Below are positions 35,202 to 46,950 of a stretch of 64,000 bases of DNA, piece by piece. The translations under genes and the position numbers were made by a program. Every line of letters starts with the position of its first letter. Within the stretch, counting starts at the first letter, position 1. The notes beneath the pieces were generated by a model, which searched no databases, had not been told where the DNA came from, and worked only from the letters and a program-made list of their open reading frames with translations. The stretch comes from Aquatica leii (taxonomy: Eukaryota > Arthropoda > Insecta > Coleoptera > Lampyridae), in contig CM069436.1 of NCBI GenBank assembly GCA_035610365.1, forward strand, positions 36,897,117 through 36,961,116. The letters are read 5' to 3'.

Positions 35202-36962
35202 ACGTAATTTAGCTTTTACTCCATAAGCAATTATTATCAGCAAAATTAAAGATCAGAAAATGTGTAACTATAATTTAAAAATGACTGATAATAATAATAT
35301 TTGTTATTGGAGCAGAACAGTTAGAAAAAATTATAATTGTTGTTTATATTTCTTACCAACTATCATTCCACGAGTTTCTAAACTGGTGTCTGGACCTGCG
35401 GTTCTACCCATTTTTAAATATATTCACTTAAGTAAATGGTGTCTGGCTATTTACTAAAGCTGGATGTAAGAAAAGGGTTGCAAGTTTTACGTAGTTTTAC
35501 CTAATAAAATATGTCAAAAGACAAAAAGTGGGAAATAACAAGTGTACCGTCTTTGTTCTTGCCGACAGATAATACTTTGTTGATTCAGGTGCAATATCAA
35601 TTGGCGTACACAAGTGGCGTTTTATTTTATACTATAGTAAGAATAGTCTTCGGTTGCTTGCGAAAAACCTAATCAGATAAACCAGATAAAACAAATTCAG
35701 GCCTTTTAGAATCTTTACCACAGTTTAAATTGATAAGAAACACCTGCAACATAATGCAAAATATAAAACATTATAATTTTTTTTGTATGTTTTTCATTAG
35801 GACTAATAAAGTTTTTTACTCACTTACCTACTGTTTGACTAAATTCAAAAATTAATAAATAATACTTACCTGCAATAAAATTTAATTTTTGATACTTAAG
35901 GCGATTCTCACATTTTCTGTTGCTCTTGATTTCATGTTATTTTATTTTGTCTACATTTTTTCTCATTAAGAAACTTTTATGCGAAATAAGAGTTAGCTGG
36001 AAGACTAATCTGTTACTGGTTCATTAGCTTTATTTAAACATGTTAATATTACTAATGATAGACTGTATCATGCAGCTAGTGAAACGTTTAAAGGATTTTT
36101 ACGAATCAAAATTTAATGTAATTAAAAGCTTTTTTGTCAAAGAATTGTGGCTAAAGTGATGTATAGACTTTTATGAATAATATGTTACATCTAGTTGTGG
36201 TTAAGGTTCCTTAGTGTTTAAAATGTGTAAAAATATATTAGATCGCTATCAAGTTGCCCTGAATGATGTTTTAATTTTTATTTTAATAAAATTATTACTA
36301 AGAGTCTTAGAAATATTTTAATTTCTTGACAAATTTGTAAAATAAAATAGTTCTATTCTGCCTACAACTTTATATCCTTATCTCTGTGCAGCATTAAATT
36401 CACGTGCACTATGAACAAAGAAGCTTTGTTCTTGTTAGCATTTATCTTTAATACTCCTAATACTTGATGTTATTATTATCCTTTATAATCTTTACACGAT
36501 AATGAGTCATGTAAAAATAGTAAATACGCACAACAATGTTTAATCGGTTTAACTTTCTAATGACCGGTATATCGTCACTGTGGTGGTGAACTGTTGTAAA
36601 CATAAACAAAAACTTAAGCTAGCAAGTTTATCATCAAAATACTTATTTTTTTTTCTAAAACTGTCACTAGAAGGCAAAACACAATAATTTTTGGATATTT
36701 TTACTTTAGGGTTATGCTTTTCATTTGGAGATTTTTTTTGGGTTAGGATTTTAAACATTATTTCAGGAGTATATAGAAAGTCATGTGGCTTAGCTTCATT
36801 TACCACAATAAATTTGGATAATCTGTTATATTATTTTTTAAGATGTGAAAAGATCTAACAGTAGTAATGTTAAAAATAATGACAATTCATCTATTTTTTA
36901 ATTAATTGTATTACAATTTATTATTGATAAAAACAGTATCAAAATAACACGGATTCAAACTG
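35202..36962. other. AT-rich spacer with one unassigned frame
   Basis: A minus-strand frame at 36806-36549 (VNEAKPHDFLYTPEIMFKIL) looks more protein-like than its neighbours, but I do not recognise it. It lies downstream of the GQNRN gene on the same strand. Nothing else is supported. Confidence 0.3.
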
Positions 36963-37950
36963 TCAGTTTTCGTCGATATCGGATTCAACTTGAACATCAT
37001 CAGTGGTTTTTAGTGCTTCATAAAATCCGTGATAGGCAGACTTTATGGAACCAGACTCGCAAAGCTTACGCAGGCCCATCATCTTTCGTTTTGCAATTAG
37101 TAAACTAAAAATATAGATTTTGGGTATAACTTGATTTAGGGAAGGTTACTGCTTCTTGTGGATTTTACTTTTAACCAATTTAAAGCACTTCAATTTTTAC
37201 ACTTTTTTTTGTTTATTACGGCAGTTTTAAAATAAAGTTTAAACTTTAGGAAATCCCAATAGTTCATTTAGATAACATTGTAAAGTGGTTTCTTAGTTTT
37301 TGCAGTGAGCGCTACTACAGTAACCCTATGTGTATAAATATCTAGCACGGTTTTCAATAGCAGAATGGACACTGTCGCACTCCATTTCAAAGTGCCCTAA
37401 CTATTTTTGATTTATAATTTCTATCGGTAACAAATTTACAGCTCGTAAAATGACAGTTACGATTTTGCCCCGATGCTGTGTCAGCATAGAATGTAACTTC
37501 TTTTACTTCAGTCCCAAGGCTAGCCAAAAGTTTCCACAAACAGGTTGCAATTTCTGAGAAACTTTTGGTGCCAACACCCTCATTCCACATAAAGTTATCA
37601 ACTTGGGAGGTTGCCAAATTGTATACGGTAAAGTTAGAAGTTTTTAGTTTTTGGGTATAGTATAGCTTTCCTACTTGTCATAAAGGTGTTAAAAGAATTT
37701 TTTCCATATTTTCAGCAAGACACATAAACGACTTAAGTTTTCCTCTATTTTTGTCCGCTTACCTTGCTTCTCTAACCTCTATTTTTCTAGCTAAGTGCGC
37801 GTTAATATCATCTTGCAGTTTTAACTTATCACTATCATGTTTGTTTTTAAACTCGGTACAATAATCACATTTATCTTTTTTACGCCGGTGGAAACCAATA
37901 TTAAACTCTGAAGTAAAAATGTGTTTATAAAAACTAGCTTTCTCGGGTGC
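36963..37950 (-). pseudogene. GQNRN-motif protein, longer copy
   Basis: From right to left the minus strand reads FNIGFHRRKKDKCDYCTEFK, NKHDSDKLKLQDDINAHLAR, KLYYTQKLKTSNFTVYNLAT, SQVDNFMWNEGVGTKSFSEI, EVTFYADTASGQNRNCHFTS, VALTAKTKKPLYNVI, KRKMMGLRKLCES and TTDDVQVESDIDEN, ending at 36963-36965. The segment between CDYC and FYAD is present here and deleted in the inverted copy. Stops (for example after REAR and after LTPL) and a small deletion that destroys the ECDS block show it is dead. The CxxC pair and the acidic FYAD..GQN core suggest a nuclease/transposase-like fold. This is an inference; I cannot name the family. Confidence 0.55.
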
Positions 37951-39327
37951 TACTCCAAGCCCTGCACAATAATGTTTATAATCTAAATATAAGTTTATGC
38001 TGTTTAGTGTTTGTTAACAGTATTAAATCAATTTTACATTTTATGTGGGTTACGACTATTCACCGTCAAAGCGACGATATGACATCACAATTATAAAACA
38101 AAACTATAATAAAATCAATTAAATATGACCAAAAGATAAATGATGTAAACATTGCATTAGGTTATTCTAAGCTACAGGCAAAACAACAATTTCGAAGAGA
38201 CTTGTTAAATTTTACTATAGTTCGTAAAACTTAAATTTTCCAGTTTCGGATTAGCCCTTTATTTTACTAAGATGTTTCCGTTTCCTTCTAACATGTGCCA
38301 TTTACAAAAAGTAAAGTAGGAACGTCATGAATCATCCTGAATTAAAAAATTTACTTTGTAAATTGCACATGTTAAAAGGAAACGGAGTCTTAGTGAAATA
38401 AAGCGCTAATTCGAAACTTGAAAAATTTTACCGACTATACTACTTTACATTCACGATGACGTCATAGCTGTGCATTGTTAAACCTGATTGCGATATCACA
38501 AAGTATAATTAAATGTAGAAGATTGCTCGATCGCTCGATTTATTCTGCCGAGATCATGTGACGAGCTGACATCACGCGTAGACCTTGCTCTCGTACTGTA
38601 CTATCTATCTGTATTACCGTTGGTATTACGATGCATGTTAAGTTAAAAGACTTCTAAATATTTTATTTGTGTAAATTTGACAACTTTTGATTTAATAAGC
38701 AATGGCAATAGTATTCATAATCGAAAGATTTTTTTATTAATGAGTTTTTTTTTATTGTTTTATGATTTATAATTTATAAGTAAGAAATTACATTTAAGCG
38801 TCATAAAACTTTAAATTTTTTTCAGTTCAACGAAATAAAACCTCCACAAAAATTAATTTTGTTTGTTTGATGCATTAATTTTTTTACTCAACAATAAAAA
38901 TAGTTTTGTTTTTAAACATACATGATACGAATTTGATACGAAATACGTCTAAAAGATAAACGATGTAAACATTTAATACGCCTGTCTCACTCTTGACTAC
39001 AGTAACCTTCATTTACCATTCAGAACCCAAGTTCAGAACCTACGACTCTCGAGCACGTTCGTTAGTTTTCGAATGTCTTGCGCATTCGTTGAAATGTTAA
39101 ACGTTTGAAAATAATTAATATAAAAATACAAAATACTCAGGTTTACTTGCAGATAAAATAGCAATTTCGAAGCGACATGTTAAATTTTACAAAGATAAAT
39201 ATGTTACATCAATTTTTTTCTTAGAAAACATTAATATTTATTTTAATTAATATATGTTGCCCGCAATACACAACTGCGTACAAGCTGCCGAAAATACTGT
39301 TCATTCTTTTTTGGAGGCAATTGTACA
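37045..39327 (-). repeat. Inverted copy B of the GQNRN repeat unit
   Basis: Partner of 28939-30739. It is the more complete copy, because protein-coding sequence continues beyond both ends of the shared region (FLYWCH on one side, the C-terminus DVQVESDIDEN on the other). The shared part therefore reflects truncation of copy A and not terminal repeats of one element. Confidence 0.85.
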
Positions 39328-39476
39328 CGACCACGGCATTTGTCCTCTTTTCTCTCACATCTCCAAAACTTCTTCCCTCCATCTTTGCTGGTTTTATCGA
39401 ACACGTACAGAAAACCGTTGAAGCAGAACTTCTTTTGGTTACGGTTGGTTTTTGTAATTTCCATAACTTTTAACAC
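39243..39476 (-). CDS. FLYWCH-type zinc finger, partial or first exon
   Basis: A 77-codon minus-strand frame starts at the ATG ending at 39476 (MLKVMEITKTNRNQKKFCFN). It contains GFLYVFDKTSKDGGKKFWRC and KCRGRV, the F-Y-W-C part of a FLYWCH finger. FLYWCH fingers bind DNA and are often the N-terminus of MULE transposases; their final His pair then lies further downstream. Here the finger ends without the HxH. A MULE exon that begins with NHNHG (27124) lies 12 kb downstream on the same strand. The last 28 residues (after CRGR) belong to the inverted repeat and may be intron. Confidence 0.6.
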   Translation of the reverse strand: MLKVMEITKTNRNQKKFCFNGFLYVFDKTSKDGGKKFWRCERKEDKCRGRVQLPPKKNEQYFRQLVRSCVLRATYIN

Positions 39477-39599
39477 AAACTAAACTAACTCGCAAAAAAC
39501 AATTAAAAACAACTGAAGAAATATTGCTCGGGGATCAATTTAAATAGTTGCAGTAACACCGAAATAATCACCTTTAATTATAAAATTTAAAAAAAATTA

Positions 39600-41110
39600 A
39601 TAACCCATACAGTATGGTAAATAAGCGGTGCTAATAAGAGGTGATAGGTCTTCTTCGACTTTTGGATTTATTGCTTTTTTCCATGCGTTTTGGATCTCTT
39701 TGAATTTGACACACGTATAGCTCTTTTAGCTAAAGTATGGAAACAGTATTCTTCTGTACTGGATGGTGGTGAGATTTGGCGTTTAAGTGTCTATTAGTGT
39801 GCGTTTTCTTTCTATAAACGGAATGTCCTAATTTTCCGTTATTTTTGTTTATCACTAGTACACCAAAAAAGACTAAACTGCGGTTATGTTCTAACTCTAT
39901 AGTTAATTCAATATTCAATTCTATTATGTGCAGAGTTTAAATGTTGTAAAAACTGATTTAGTTTATCTTTGCCATGAGGCCATACAACAAACGTTTCATC
40001 AACATATCTGAACCAAGTATTTGGTTTTAACTCAACATTTTTTATAATTTTAATTTCAAAATATTTGGCTATAACTGGAGAGAGCGGTGAACCCATGGCT
40101 GCTCCTTCTACTTATTTAAATAAGTTGTCGTTATAACTGAAATAAGTGTTTATAAGGCAGAGTTTGATAAGCAGAACTTCTTCTTCAGTAATTCTCTCCT
40201 TGAGCAACACTTTGTCGACCGGGACTTTAGTAAAAAGAGAAACCACGTCAAAGCTGACTAGGATATCTTTTTTTGTTATACGCAAGTTCTTAATTATTTC
40301 TACAGTCTGTAGAATCTTTAATGTGAGTTTTTGTATTTCCCGTCAACGGCAAGAGTCTTGCTGCTAGATAATGTGCTAACGATTGTGTTGGTGAATTGAT
40401 GGTGCTCACTTTCGGTCGAAGAGGGACTCCTTCTTTGTGTATCTTGGGAAAATCGTAGAACTGAATTTTTGACAATCAAAGTTTGTTTCTTGTTAATATC
40501 TATAGTAGTTGAGTTTTTGATGGCGCAGTTTACTTTAGTGCATAAGGAGTTCAAAGGATTTCTCTGTAGACGTATGTAGCAATCTTCCGAGAGTAAGTTT
40601 GTCATTTTGTCGTTGTAATCTTGTATGTTCATAACGACTGTAGCGTTTCCTTTATCTGTTCTTAATACTAAAATGTTTTTATTCTCAGGTAAACGCTTAG
40701 CTGCTTCTCTCTCATGTCTGTTAATATAAAAACGTGGTGGTTTCGCTTTTCTCACAATGTTGCAGACATCTTGTCAAATAGTTTCAAAGATCTCCTTAGG
40801 TAGAGTGGTAATGGCGTAGTTAAAACCTTTCTTTAACAAAGATGTGATCTGTGCATCCAAAACCGTGTCTGTGAGGTTGACAATTACTTTATGGTCGTCT
40901 AACGTTTTCTTAGGGTGTAAAAAATGTAATCGCTCGAATTTCTTAGTTTGTTTCATTTTTGATTGTTCGTAAATCTTGTTTGCTTGTATCGTAGTAATAG
41001 CATCTACCCATATCGAGTGTTCTAATTTGTTAGAGAAAGTTAAATGTAGCTTGTATAACTTTGCTGTATGTTTTTTTCTAAAAGCTTTTTCTGAATCAAA
41101 GTTTTCTAAG
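39600..41110 (-). pseudogene. Penelope-like reverse transcriptase relic
   Basis: From right to left: DSEKAFRKKHTAKLYKLHL and KKFERLHFLHPKKTLDDHKV (N-terminal part), EREAAKRLPENKNILVLRTD and KGNATVVMNIQDY (fingers), FYDFPKIHKEGVPLRPKVST, SPTQSLAHYLAARLLPLTG, then GSPLSPVIAKYFEIKIIKN and WFRYVDETFVVWPHGKDKL. The last is the RT active site, with YVDE where the family has YVDD. The thumb follows (NRSLVFFGVLVINKNNGKLG, KTHTNRHLNAKSHHHP). Frameshifts separate at least four pieces. The GIY-YIG part and 3' tail are missing; the copy stops near 39600 next to the FLYWCH exon. It could belong to the same family as the insertion at 2250. Confidence 0.8.
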
Positions 41111-42328
41111 AGAAAAAAAAAAAGATTTTAAATGCGTCTAAATAAAAATAAAAAATTAAGATTCGTTAAGGAATACAAAAACCGTTGTGTATAACACTAT
41201 CAGAAATTTGAATCACAAACAATATGCTTAAACTGCCTAATCAATGACAAACAAATGTTTAATTTGAAATTTTTATAAATTATAATTACAAAAAAAATAT
41301 AAAATAACTAATGACGATTTTAAACAAATACTCAAAATATTCTAAATCAAATATTGATAAATTTAAATGTGTTAAAGTTACAAATAAGAAATATAAATTA
41401 TGAATAATAAGTAAAACAAAGCAAGATATTAGTATCTTTGTAAAAATACATATACGGTATTAACACAAAATTGACAACTTGTTTTGCTCGGATGTTGATG
41501 TTAATGTAAAAATACATTATTTGTTTACGGTGTTTGTAATTCCCAAATAACAAATTTGTTTTAATTATTGCGCATAATTATTATGATTCCTTACTACATT
41601 TTTAGTTGGTGCTTTTTACGGCAGTTTGATCAATATTTAATTGACATATGTAGTAGTATAAACATTTACCAACAAATATTATTTACAGTACATTTTTTAC
41701 ATATTGATTGATACAATAAAATTACTACGAGATTCTTTTGTCATAACATACATGTTGATTTATTAATATACAATTAAGTTTTCTTAAATACACATATTAT
41801 TTTATATAAAGATTTTATATATTATATTGACTGCTGTAAGTAACTGAACAACCAGTAAACGTTGATAAATTTAAAAGAAATTTTAAAAAAACATGTTTTT
41901 TATTTGTACTTAAAAAAATCGAGCAAGTTACCACAAGGCAAAAAGATAAAAAAGATTTTGTTTTTATGATAAGAATATTTATGTAGTTGTCATTATAAAA
42001 CGTACTTGAAAGTTTAGTTAGTCTTCTTAAAACATAAAAAAAATATCTTGTTTGGCAACGTGCAAGCTTAAGTTTACACATGGTAGAATAATCAGTTTAG
42101 AAGAAACTAGATTATCCATTCATAAGTTGTTAGTAGTAGAATGTAGTGTGGTGGTTACAGCCTTTGTTTAAAAAAAAATGACAAAACAATAAGAACCAAA
42201 AACGTCCTCTTAGATGCACCACAAATCCTAATGATCGTGCTTTTGGCTTTTTAGGGCAGTTTTTTCTCAACCAGAGTAATTGGTTATAGATGTATAGATT
42301 ACTAAACTAAAAACGATCTGTTAATAAC
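41111..42328. other. AT-rich spacer left of the young BEL element
   Basis: Only chance frames in poly-A/T-rich DNA. The ATAAC target duplication of the BEL insertion ends it at 42324-42328. Confidence 0.5.
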
Positions 42329-42666
42329 TGTTAACGAAACTGTCGAATCAAACAAATTATTTCCTTTATATTTCGTGTTTTCTTTATAATTGGGCGGCTG
42401 TCTTTTGTTAATTTTAAATGTATTTTCTTATGAATATTTTTGTAAAAGAAGGTTGCGCAAGCAAAGGACGCGCAACCGTAGCTAATGTTACCAAATGGGG
42501 GTTTGCTACCCTAACACATGCCATAAGAGATTCCGATTCATGTTCTCATGTTATCCACATGTATATATGTAGTGTTAAATATATAACTTTACAAAATTAT
42601 CAATCGTGTTACAATTATTTACAAACTGCATAGAAAAGTTAACGAACCAGCGATTACAACTTAACA
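42329..42666 (+). repeat. 5' LTR of the BEL element
   Basis: 338 bp, TG...CA ends. Drives transcription in this family; a TTTATATTT-like box occurs near 42365. The 71-codon frame inside is also present in the 3' LTR and is not a gene. Confidence 0.95.
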
Positions 42667-42669
42667 TTA

Positions 42670-42688
42670 TGGTCCTTCACAACGGATT
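42670..42688 (+). other. Primer-binding site of the BEL element, tRNA-Tyr type
   Basis: TGGTCCTTCACAACGGATT lies three bases after the 5' LTR. It matches the complement of a typical tRNA-Tyr 3' end at the first nine positions and at most later ones (about 15 of 19). Confidence 0.6.
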
Positions 42689-43077
42689 TAATTAACCTAC
42701 TAATCAAAAGGAAGAGGAATTTTTATCAGTGTAGTAAGCATCATTTCTTACCATTGCCATCACAAGCGTTACATCACGTGACCAAAAACGACGCCACGCC
42801 ACGACGCGAAGCTAAATACTACACAATAAACAACTAAGCAGGTCAGAAATTTCCATATTCCTTTTAATTATGCTTGTTTAACACTGCCTATTTTAGTACA
42901 TGTTTAGGATAATTAAATTTTACCTGTAATTACTTCATTGCAATTGATAAAATTAATACCTCTTTCTTAGTACATTTGAGTGTAATTTTTATTTCAGATT
43001 GATTGTCCGATAGCTTTAAATTTCAAGTGTTTTTAGTCACATTACATTTCAATTTCTTTAAAATAAAAAATGTCAAA

Positions 43078-46000
43078 ATGACTAAAAACAAAGAAAATCA
43101 ACTCTTACTAGCAAATGGACGATCAATTATTAAAAAACTAAGTAATTTCGAACAATTTCTCGAGTCGATTCCAGAGATTATTACGGATCAATCGTTGTTT
43201 ACTAAACTTCAATTGCATATCGAATTTATAAAAAACATACCAGAAAAATATGAACAAGTAAAAATACAATTAGACGCAGCTGAAGTAGAGGCACCGGAAC
43301 TAGTTGATTCTAACGAATTTCATAATTTTTACATTGATCTTACAACACGTGCTACAATTTTGCTAAGCAATAATACTTCTAACTCTAGTTCTTCGCATTC
43401 AAGTGCCGATAATTCTGTAAACGGTATAACTTCTAGCGGTTGTAACGCAAAATTACCTCAAATTTCACTTCCATTCTATGACGGAAATCTCACAGATTTT
43501 ACATCTTACTACGAAACCTTTGTATCGCTAATTCATAATAACCAAACCTTAACAGATGTTGAAAGATTTATGTATCTTAAAGGTAGTTTGCGAGGTACAG
43601 CAGCACAAACGATTTCTAATATACAACCCTCAGCAGAAAATTACAAAGTTGCATTAGAATTATTAAAAAAACGGTACGACAATTCCAAATTAATTATTCT
43701 TAGTCACATAAAAGGAATCTTTGATTTACGACCATTAGCTAAACGTAATGCAAACGATCTTCGAAAATTGTACGACGATCTTATAAAACATTTGCGTGCA
43801 TTAACAAATTTATCCGTTCCGGTAGAGAATTGTACGTCCTTTATATATCATATCATATTATCTAAATTAGACGTTACAACAAAATTAAATTTCACCGAAT
43901 TTACGCCACGTCGCATTCCTACATTGGTAGAAATAAGTGATTTTTTAAATCAAACTTGCCAAACAATGGAAGAAATTGACACAAACGAAAAAAGAAATAT
44001 TTTTCAAGGTAACATTTCACTAAATAGCGCTAAAGTATTTCCTAAAATTAAGTACAACAATTTTAATAATCGTCAACAAATTCTCTTAGCCACATCAAAT
44101 AAAATTTCTTGTCCATTTTGTAAATTAGATCATTATATAATTGAATGTCCTAATTTTCTTGCTCTATCTACTAACCAAAAGCTAACTACGGCAAACGATT
44201 TAAAATTATGCAAAAATTGCTTACGACATTCTGATAAACATCGATGTAATTCAAAGTTTTCATGTCGCATATGCCACAAAAGACATCATACCCTTTTACA
44301 TGTGGGACAAACAGTAAATGAGTCAAATTCATTACCAAACATAAGTAGTGGTTCGGAGCCAGGTGACATACTTAACCAAGCGGGCCCTTCAAATCACTCA
44401 TTACAATCAGTAGTTACTCTATCTTGCTTAGACGAGTCCCCAAAGCAAGTTTTACTTTCAACAGCCTTAGTAAAGATACAAGGCAGGCATGGTAAATGGT
44501 TTACCGCTAGAGTCCTTTTAGATAGCGGAAGTCATTGCAATTTTATAACCGAAAAACTAGCATGCAATTTAAATTTAAACAAAGTAGCTACTAATACTCA
44601 AGTTTTAGGCATCAATTCATGTCCCGTAAGCGCCAATTTTCTCGTGGATGCTAACATTGCATCTATTCAAAATAGTTTTCACACAACTTTGCGGTGTCTT
44701 ACTATTGACAAAATATCAAAAAATTTACCTTTACGCTACTTTGAAAAATCAACTTTAAATATCCCGTCTAATATCAAATTAGCAGACGATAATTTTAATA
44801 AGCCTTCACCTATCGATTTGTTAATAGGAGCAGGCCACTTTTACAGTTTGCTATGTGTTGGGCAAATATCTTTAGGTAGTTCTAAACCTATTTTACAAAA
44901 AACTCTATTGGGTTGGATAATTTCAGGCACATGTCCAACTTTGGGTTCATCAAATATTGCTTGCTCAAATTTAGTTTCATTAGACATTCCTATGACTAAC
45001 GACATGTTGCACAAATCGATTCAAAACCTTTGGAAGCTAGATGAGGTTACTCCTCGAAACTCTATATCTTATTTTTCTTCAGAAGAACGATTCTGCGAAA
45101 AACATTTCCTACAGACTACTTCTCGAACATCTTCCGGCCGCTTTGTTGTGTCGATTCCTTTTCGTTCAAATCTTGCAATGTTGGGACACTCCAAAGAGCA
45201 GGCTATTAAACGATTTTTAAAAATGGAAAAGAAATTATTAGGATGTCCTGATTTGCGTGTTGAATATTCCAAATTCATGCAAGATTACATAACCTTAGGA
45301 CATATGACAAAACTTGATTACGATGATTCATCAGCTAGTGATGATTCAATAATTAATACGATAGGTGCATCTATGTTATCATCTAAAATCTTACCATTTT
45401 ATTTGCCACACCATTCGATTATTAAGCATAGTTCCTTAACTACAAAAGTTCGTGTAGTGTTCGACGGAAGTGCAAAATCAACTTCTAACATATCAATCAA
45501 CGACACTCAAATAGTCGGACCAGTTCTCCAAAACGATTTATTTTCTATACTTTTACGCTTTAGACAACATAAGTTTGTCCTAACGGGGGACATTGAAAAA
45601 ATGTACCGCCAGATTCTCATTCATCCGTACTTAAAAAAATTTCAAAGGATCATTTGGCGAGACAATCCAAATTTACCCTTAAATACTTACGAATTAAACA
45701 CTGTGACTTACGGCACTGCCAGTGCTAGCTATTTAGCTACCAAATGTTTACAGTATTTAGCAGAATTACATTCAAAGCAATTTCCTAGAACTTCGTCTGT
45801 TTTAAAGTCCGATTTTTATATGGACGATCTTTTAACAGGAGCTGATTCAATTGAGGAATTGATTCAAATAAAAAATGAATTAATAAGTATTTTGTTAAGC
45901 GCAGGTTTTCCTATTCGAAAATTTTTATCAAATAAATCAAGTATATTGTGTAACAATACTGTACAAGACTCATCTTTTCACACTATTCCAATAAGCGATA

Positions 46001-46929
46001 GAGAAAACGCCAAAGCTCTGGGCATAACGTGGAATGCGTTAGACGATACAATACGATACGATTTTTTAATTACACCTCAAAATCCAACAAATTCTAAACG
46101 AGCCATTCTTTCAACGGTGGCTCAACTTTTTGATCCTTTAGGTTTTCTTTCGCCTATTATCATTATAGGAAAATTATTATTACAACAATTGTGGCAATTA
46201 AAGCTTTCATGGGATGAAAGAATTCCTGAGGTTCTAAATTCCGAATGGAATCAATTCAAAAGCGAACTTTCCATATTAAACACATTTAAAATTCCTAGAT
46301 GTGTAATTTCTTATAATATTAATACCATTGAAATGCATGGATTTAGTGACAGTAGTTCAAGAGCTTATGGATCCTGTATCTACATTAGGTGCATTGACAC
46401 TTACAACAATGTCTCTGTTCAGCTATTATGCTCAAAATCACGTGTTGCACCTTTGCGCAATACAACAATTCCCCGATTAGAGTTATCTGCTGCTGTACTT
46501 TTGGCACAACTAACCGAAAAGGTTAAAGAAACACTTTTAATTCAATTTCACAAAATATTCTTATGGACAGACTCCACAATTGTCTTAAACTGGCTGCATT
46601 CCGCGCCAAATAAATATAAAGTGTTTGTAGCTAACAGAATAGCTGCTATTCAAGAAATCATATGTCCAAATGATTGGTATTACGTACCATCTCAAGAAAA
46701 CCCTGCCGACTTAATTTCTCGAGGGCTATCTACTGTAGAATTATTAAATAATTCATTGTGGTGGAATGGTCCAACTTTCTTATTATCTATAAATGAGGCT
46801 TGGCCTAAGCAGCCAATTCTTAAAACCGAAGATTATAATTCTGAGCTTAAGACAAACCCTAATATTATTGGAAGTTTAATAGTAGTAGAAGTTTCGAATA
46901 TATTTAATAAGTTTTCAACGTTAACTTAA
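43078..46929 (+). CDS. BEL/Pao gag-protease-RT-RNase H polyprotein, ends at premature stop
   Basis: The ATG at 43078 (MTKNKENQLLLANGRSIIKK) is the first methionine in this frame, which is open without ATG further upstream. The product has 1283 residues. The gag domain (DUF1759-like: LPQISLPFYDGNLTDFTSYY) starts near residue 126. Cysteine-rich knuckles run from 345 to about 410 (CPFCKLDHYIIEC, CRICHKRHH). The aspartic protease has LLDSGSHCNFI with the active Asp at 482. RT has VVFDGSAK and the YMDD catalytic box at 914. RNase H has GFSDSSSRAYGS (Asp 1091) and LWTDSTIVLNWL. It forms virus-like particles and copies element RNA in the cytoplasm. The frame stops at TAA 46927 in the linker before the integrase; otherwise it looks undamaged. 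Confidence 0.95.
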   Translation: MTKNKENQLLLANGRSIIKKLSNFEQFLESIPEIITDQSLFTKLQLHIEFIKNIPEKYEQVKIQLDAAEVEAPELVDSNEFHNFYIDLTTRATILLSNNTSNSSSSHSSADNSVNGITSSGCNAKLPQISLPFYDGNLTDFTSYYETFVSLIHNNQTLTDVERFMYLKGSLRGTAAQTISNIQPSAENYKVALELLKKRYDNSKLIILSHIKGIFDLRPLAKRNANDLRKLYDDLIKHLRALTNLSVPVENCTSFIYHIILSKLDVTTKLNFTEFTPRRIPTLVEISDFLNQTCQTMEEIDTNEKRNIFQGNISLNSAKVFPKIKYNNFNNRQQILLATSNKISCPFCKLDHYIIECPNFLALSTNQKLTTANDLKLCKNCLRHSDKHRCNSKFSCRICHKRHHTLLHVGQTVNESNSLPNISSGSEPGDILNQAGPSNHSLQSVVTLSCLDESPKQVLLSTALVKIQGRHGKWFTARVLLDSGSHCNFITEKLACNLNLNKVATNTQVLGINSCPVSANFLVDANIASIQNSFHTTLRCLTIDKISKNLPLRYFEKSTLNIPSNIKLADDNFNKPSPIDLLIGAGHFYSLLCVGQISLGSSKPILQKTLLGWIISGTCPTLGSSNIACSNLVSLDIPMTNDMLHKSIQNLWKLDEVTPRNSISYFSSEERFCEKHFLQTTSRTSSGRFVVSIPFRSNLAMLGHSKEQAIKRFLKMEKKLLGCPDLRVEYSKFMQDYITLGHMTKLDYDDSSASDDSIINTIGASMLSSKILPFYLPHHSIIKHSSLTTKVRVVFDGSAKSTSNISINDTQIVGPVLQNDLFSILLRFRQHKFVLTGDIEKMYRQILIHPYLKKFQRIIWRDNPNLPLNTYELNTVTYGTASASYLATKCLQYLAELHSKQFPRTSSVLKSDFYMDDLLTGADSIEELIQIKNELISILLSAGFPIRKFLSNKSSILCNNTVQDSSFHTIPISDRENAKALGITWNALDDTIRYDFLITPQNPTNSKRAILSTVAQLFDPLGFLSPIIIIGKLLLQQLWQLKLSWDERIPEVLNSEWNQFKSELSILNTFKIPRCVISYNINTIEMHGFSDSSSRAYGSCIYIRCIDTYNNVSVQLLCSKSRVAPLRNTTIPRLELSAAVLLAQLTEKVKETLLIQFHKIFLWTDSTIVLNWLHSAPNKYKVFVANRIAAIQEIICPNDWYYVPSQENPADLISRGLSTVELLNNSLWWNGPTFLLSINEAWPKQPILKTEDYNSELKTNPNIIGSLIVVEVSNIFNKFSTLT

Positions 46930-46950
46930 TTAAAACGCGTTGTTGCTTGG

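Noticed and set aside
36549..36806. 85-codon minus-strand frame (VNEAKPHDFLYTPEIMFKIL)
   Set aside because: Looks somewhat protein-like but has no recognisable motif; kept only as a note in the spacer entry.
42418..42633. 71-codon frame, repeated at 48611-48826
   Set aside because: It lies wholly inside the two BEL LTRs and repeats only because the LTRs do.
42987..42998. TTTTTATTTCAG, a possible 3' splice site in the BEL leader
   Set aside because: BEL elements normally make one unspliced Gag-Pol RNA, and a donor could not be chosen with confidence.
43003..43077. Possible upstream start of the BEL polyprotein at a TTG codon
   Set aside because: No ATG there; the first in-frame ATG at 43078 has a reasonable context and the family does not need a non-ATG start.
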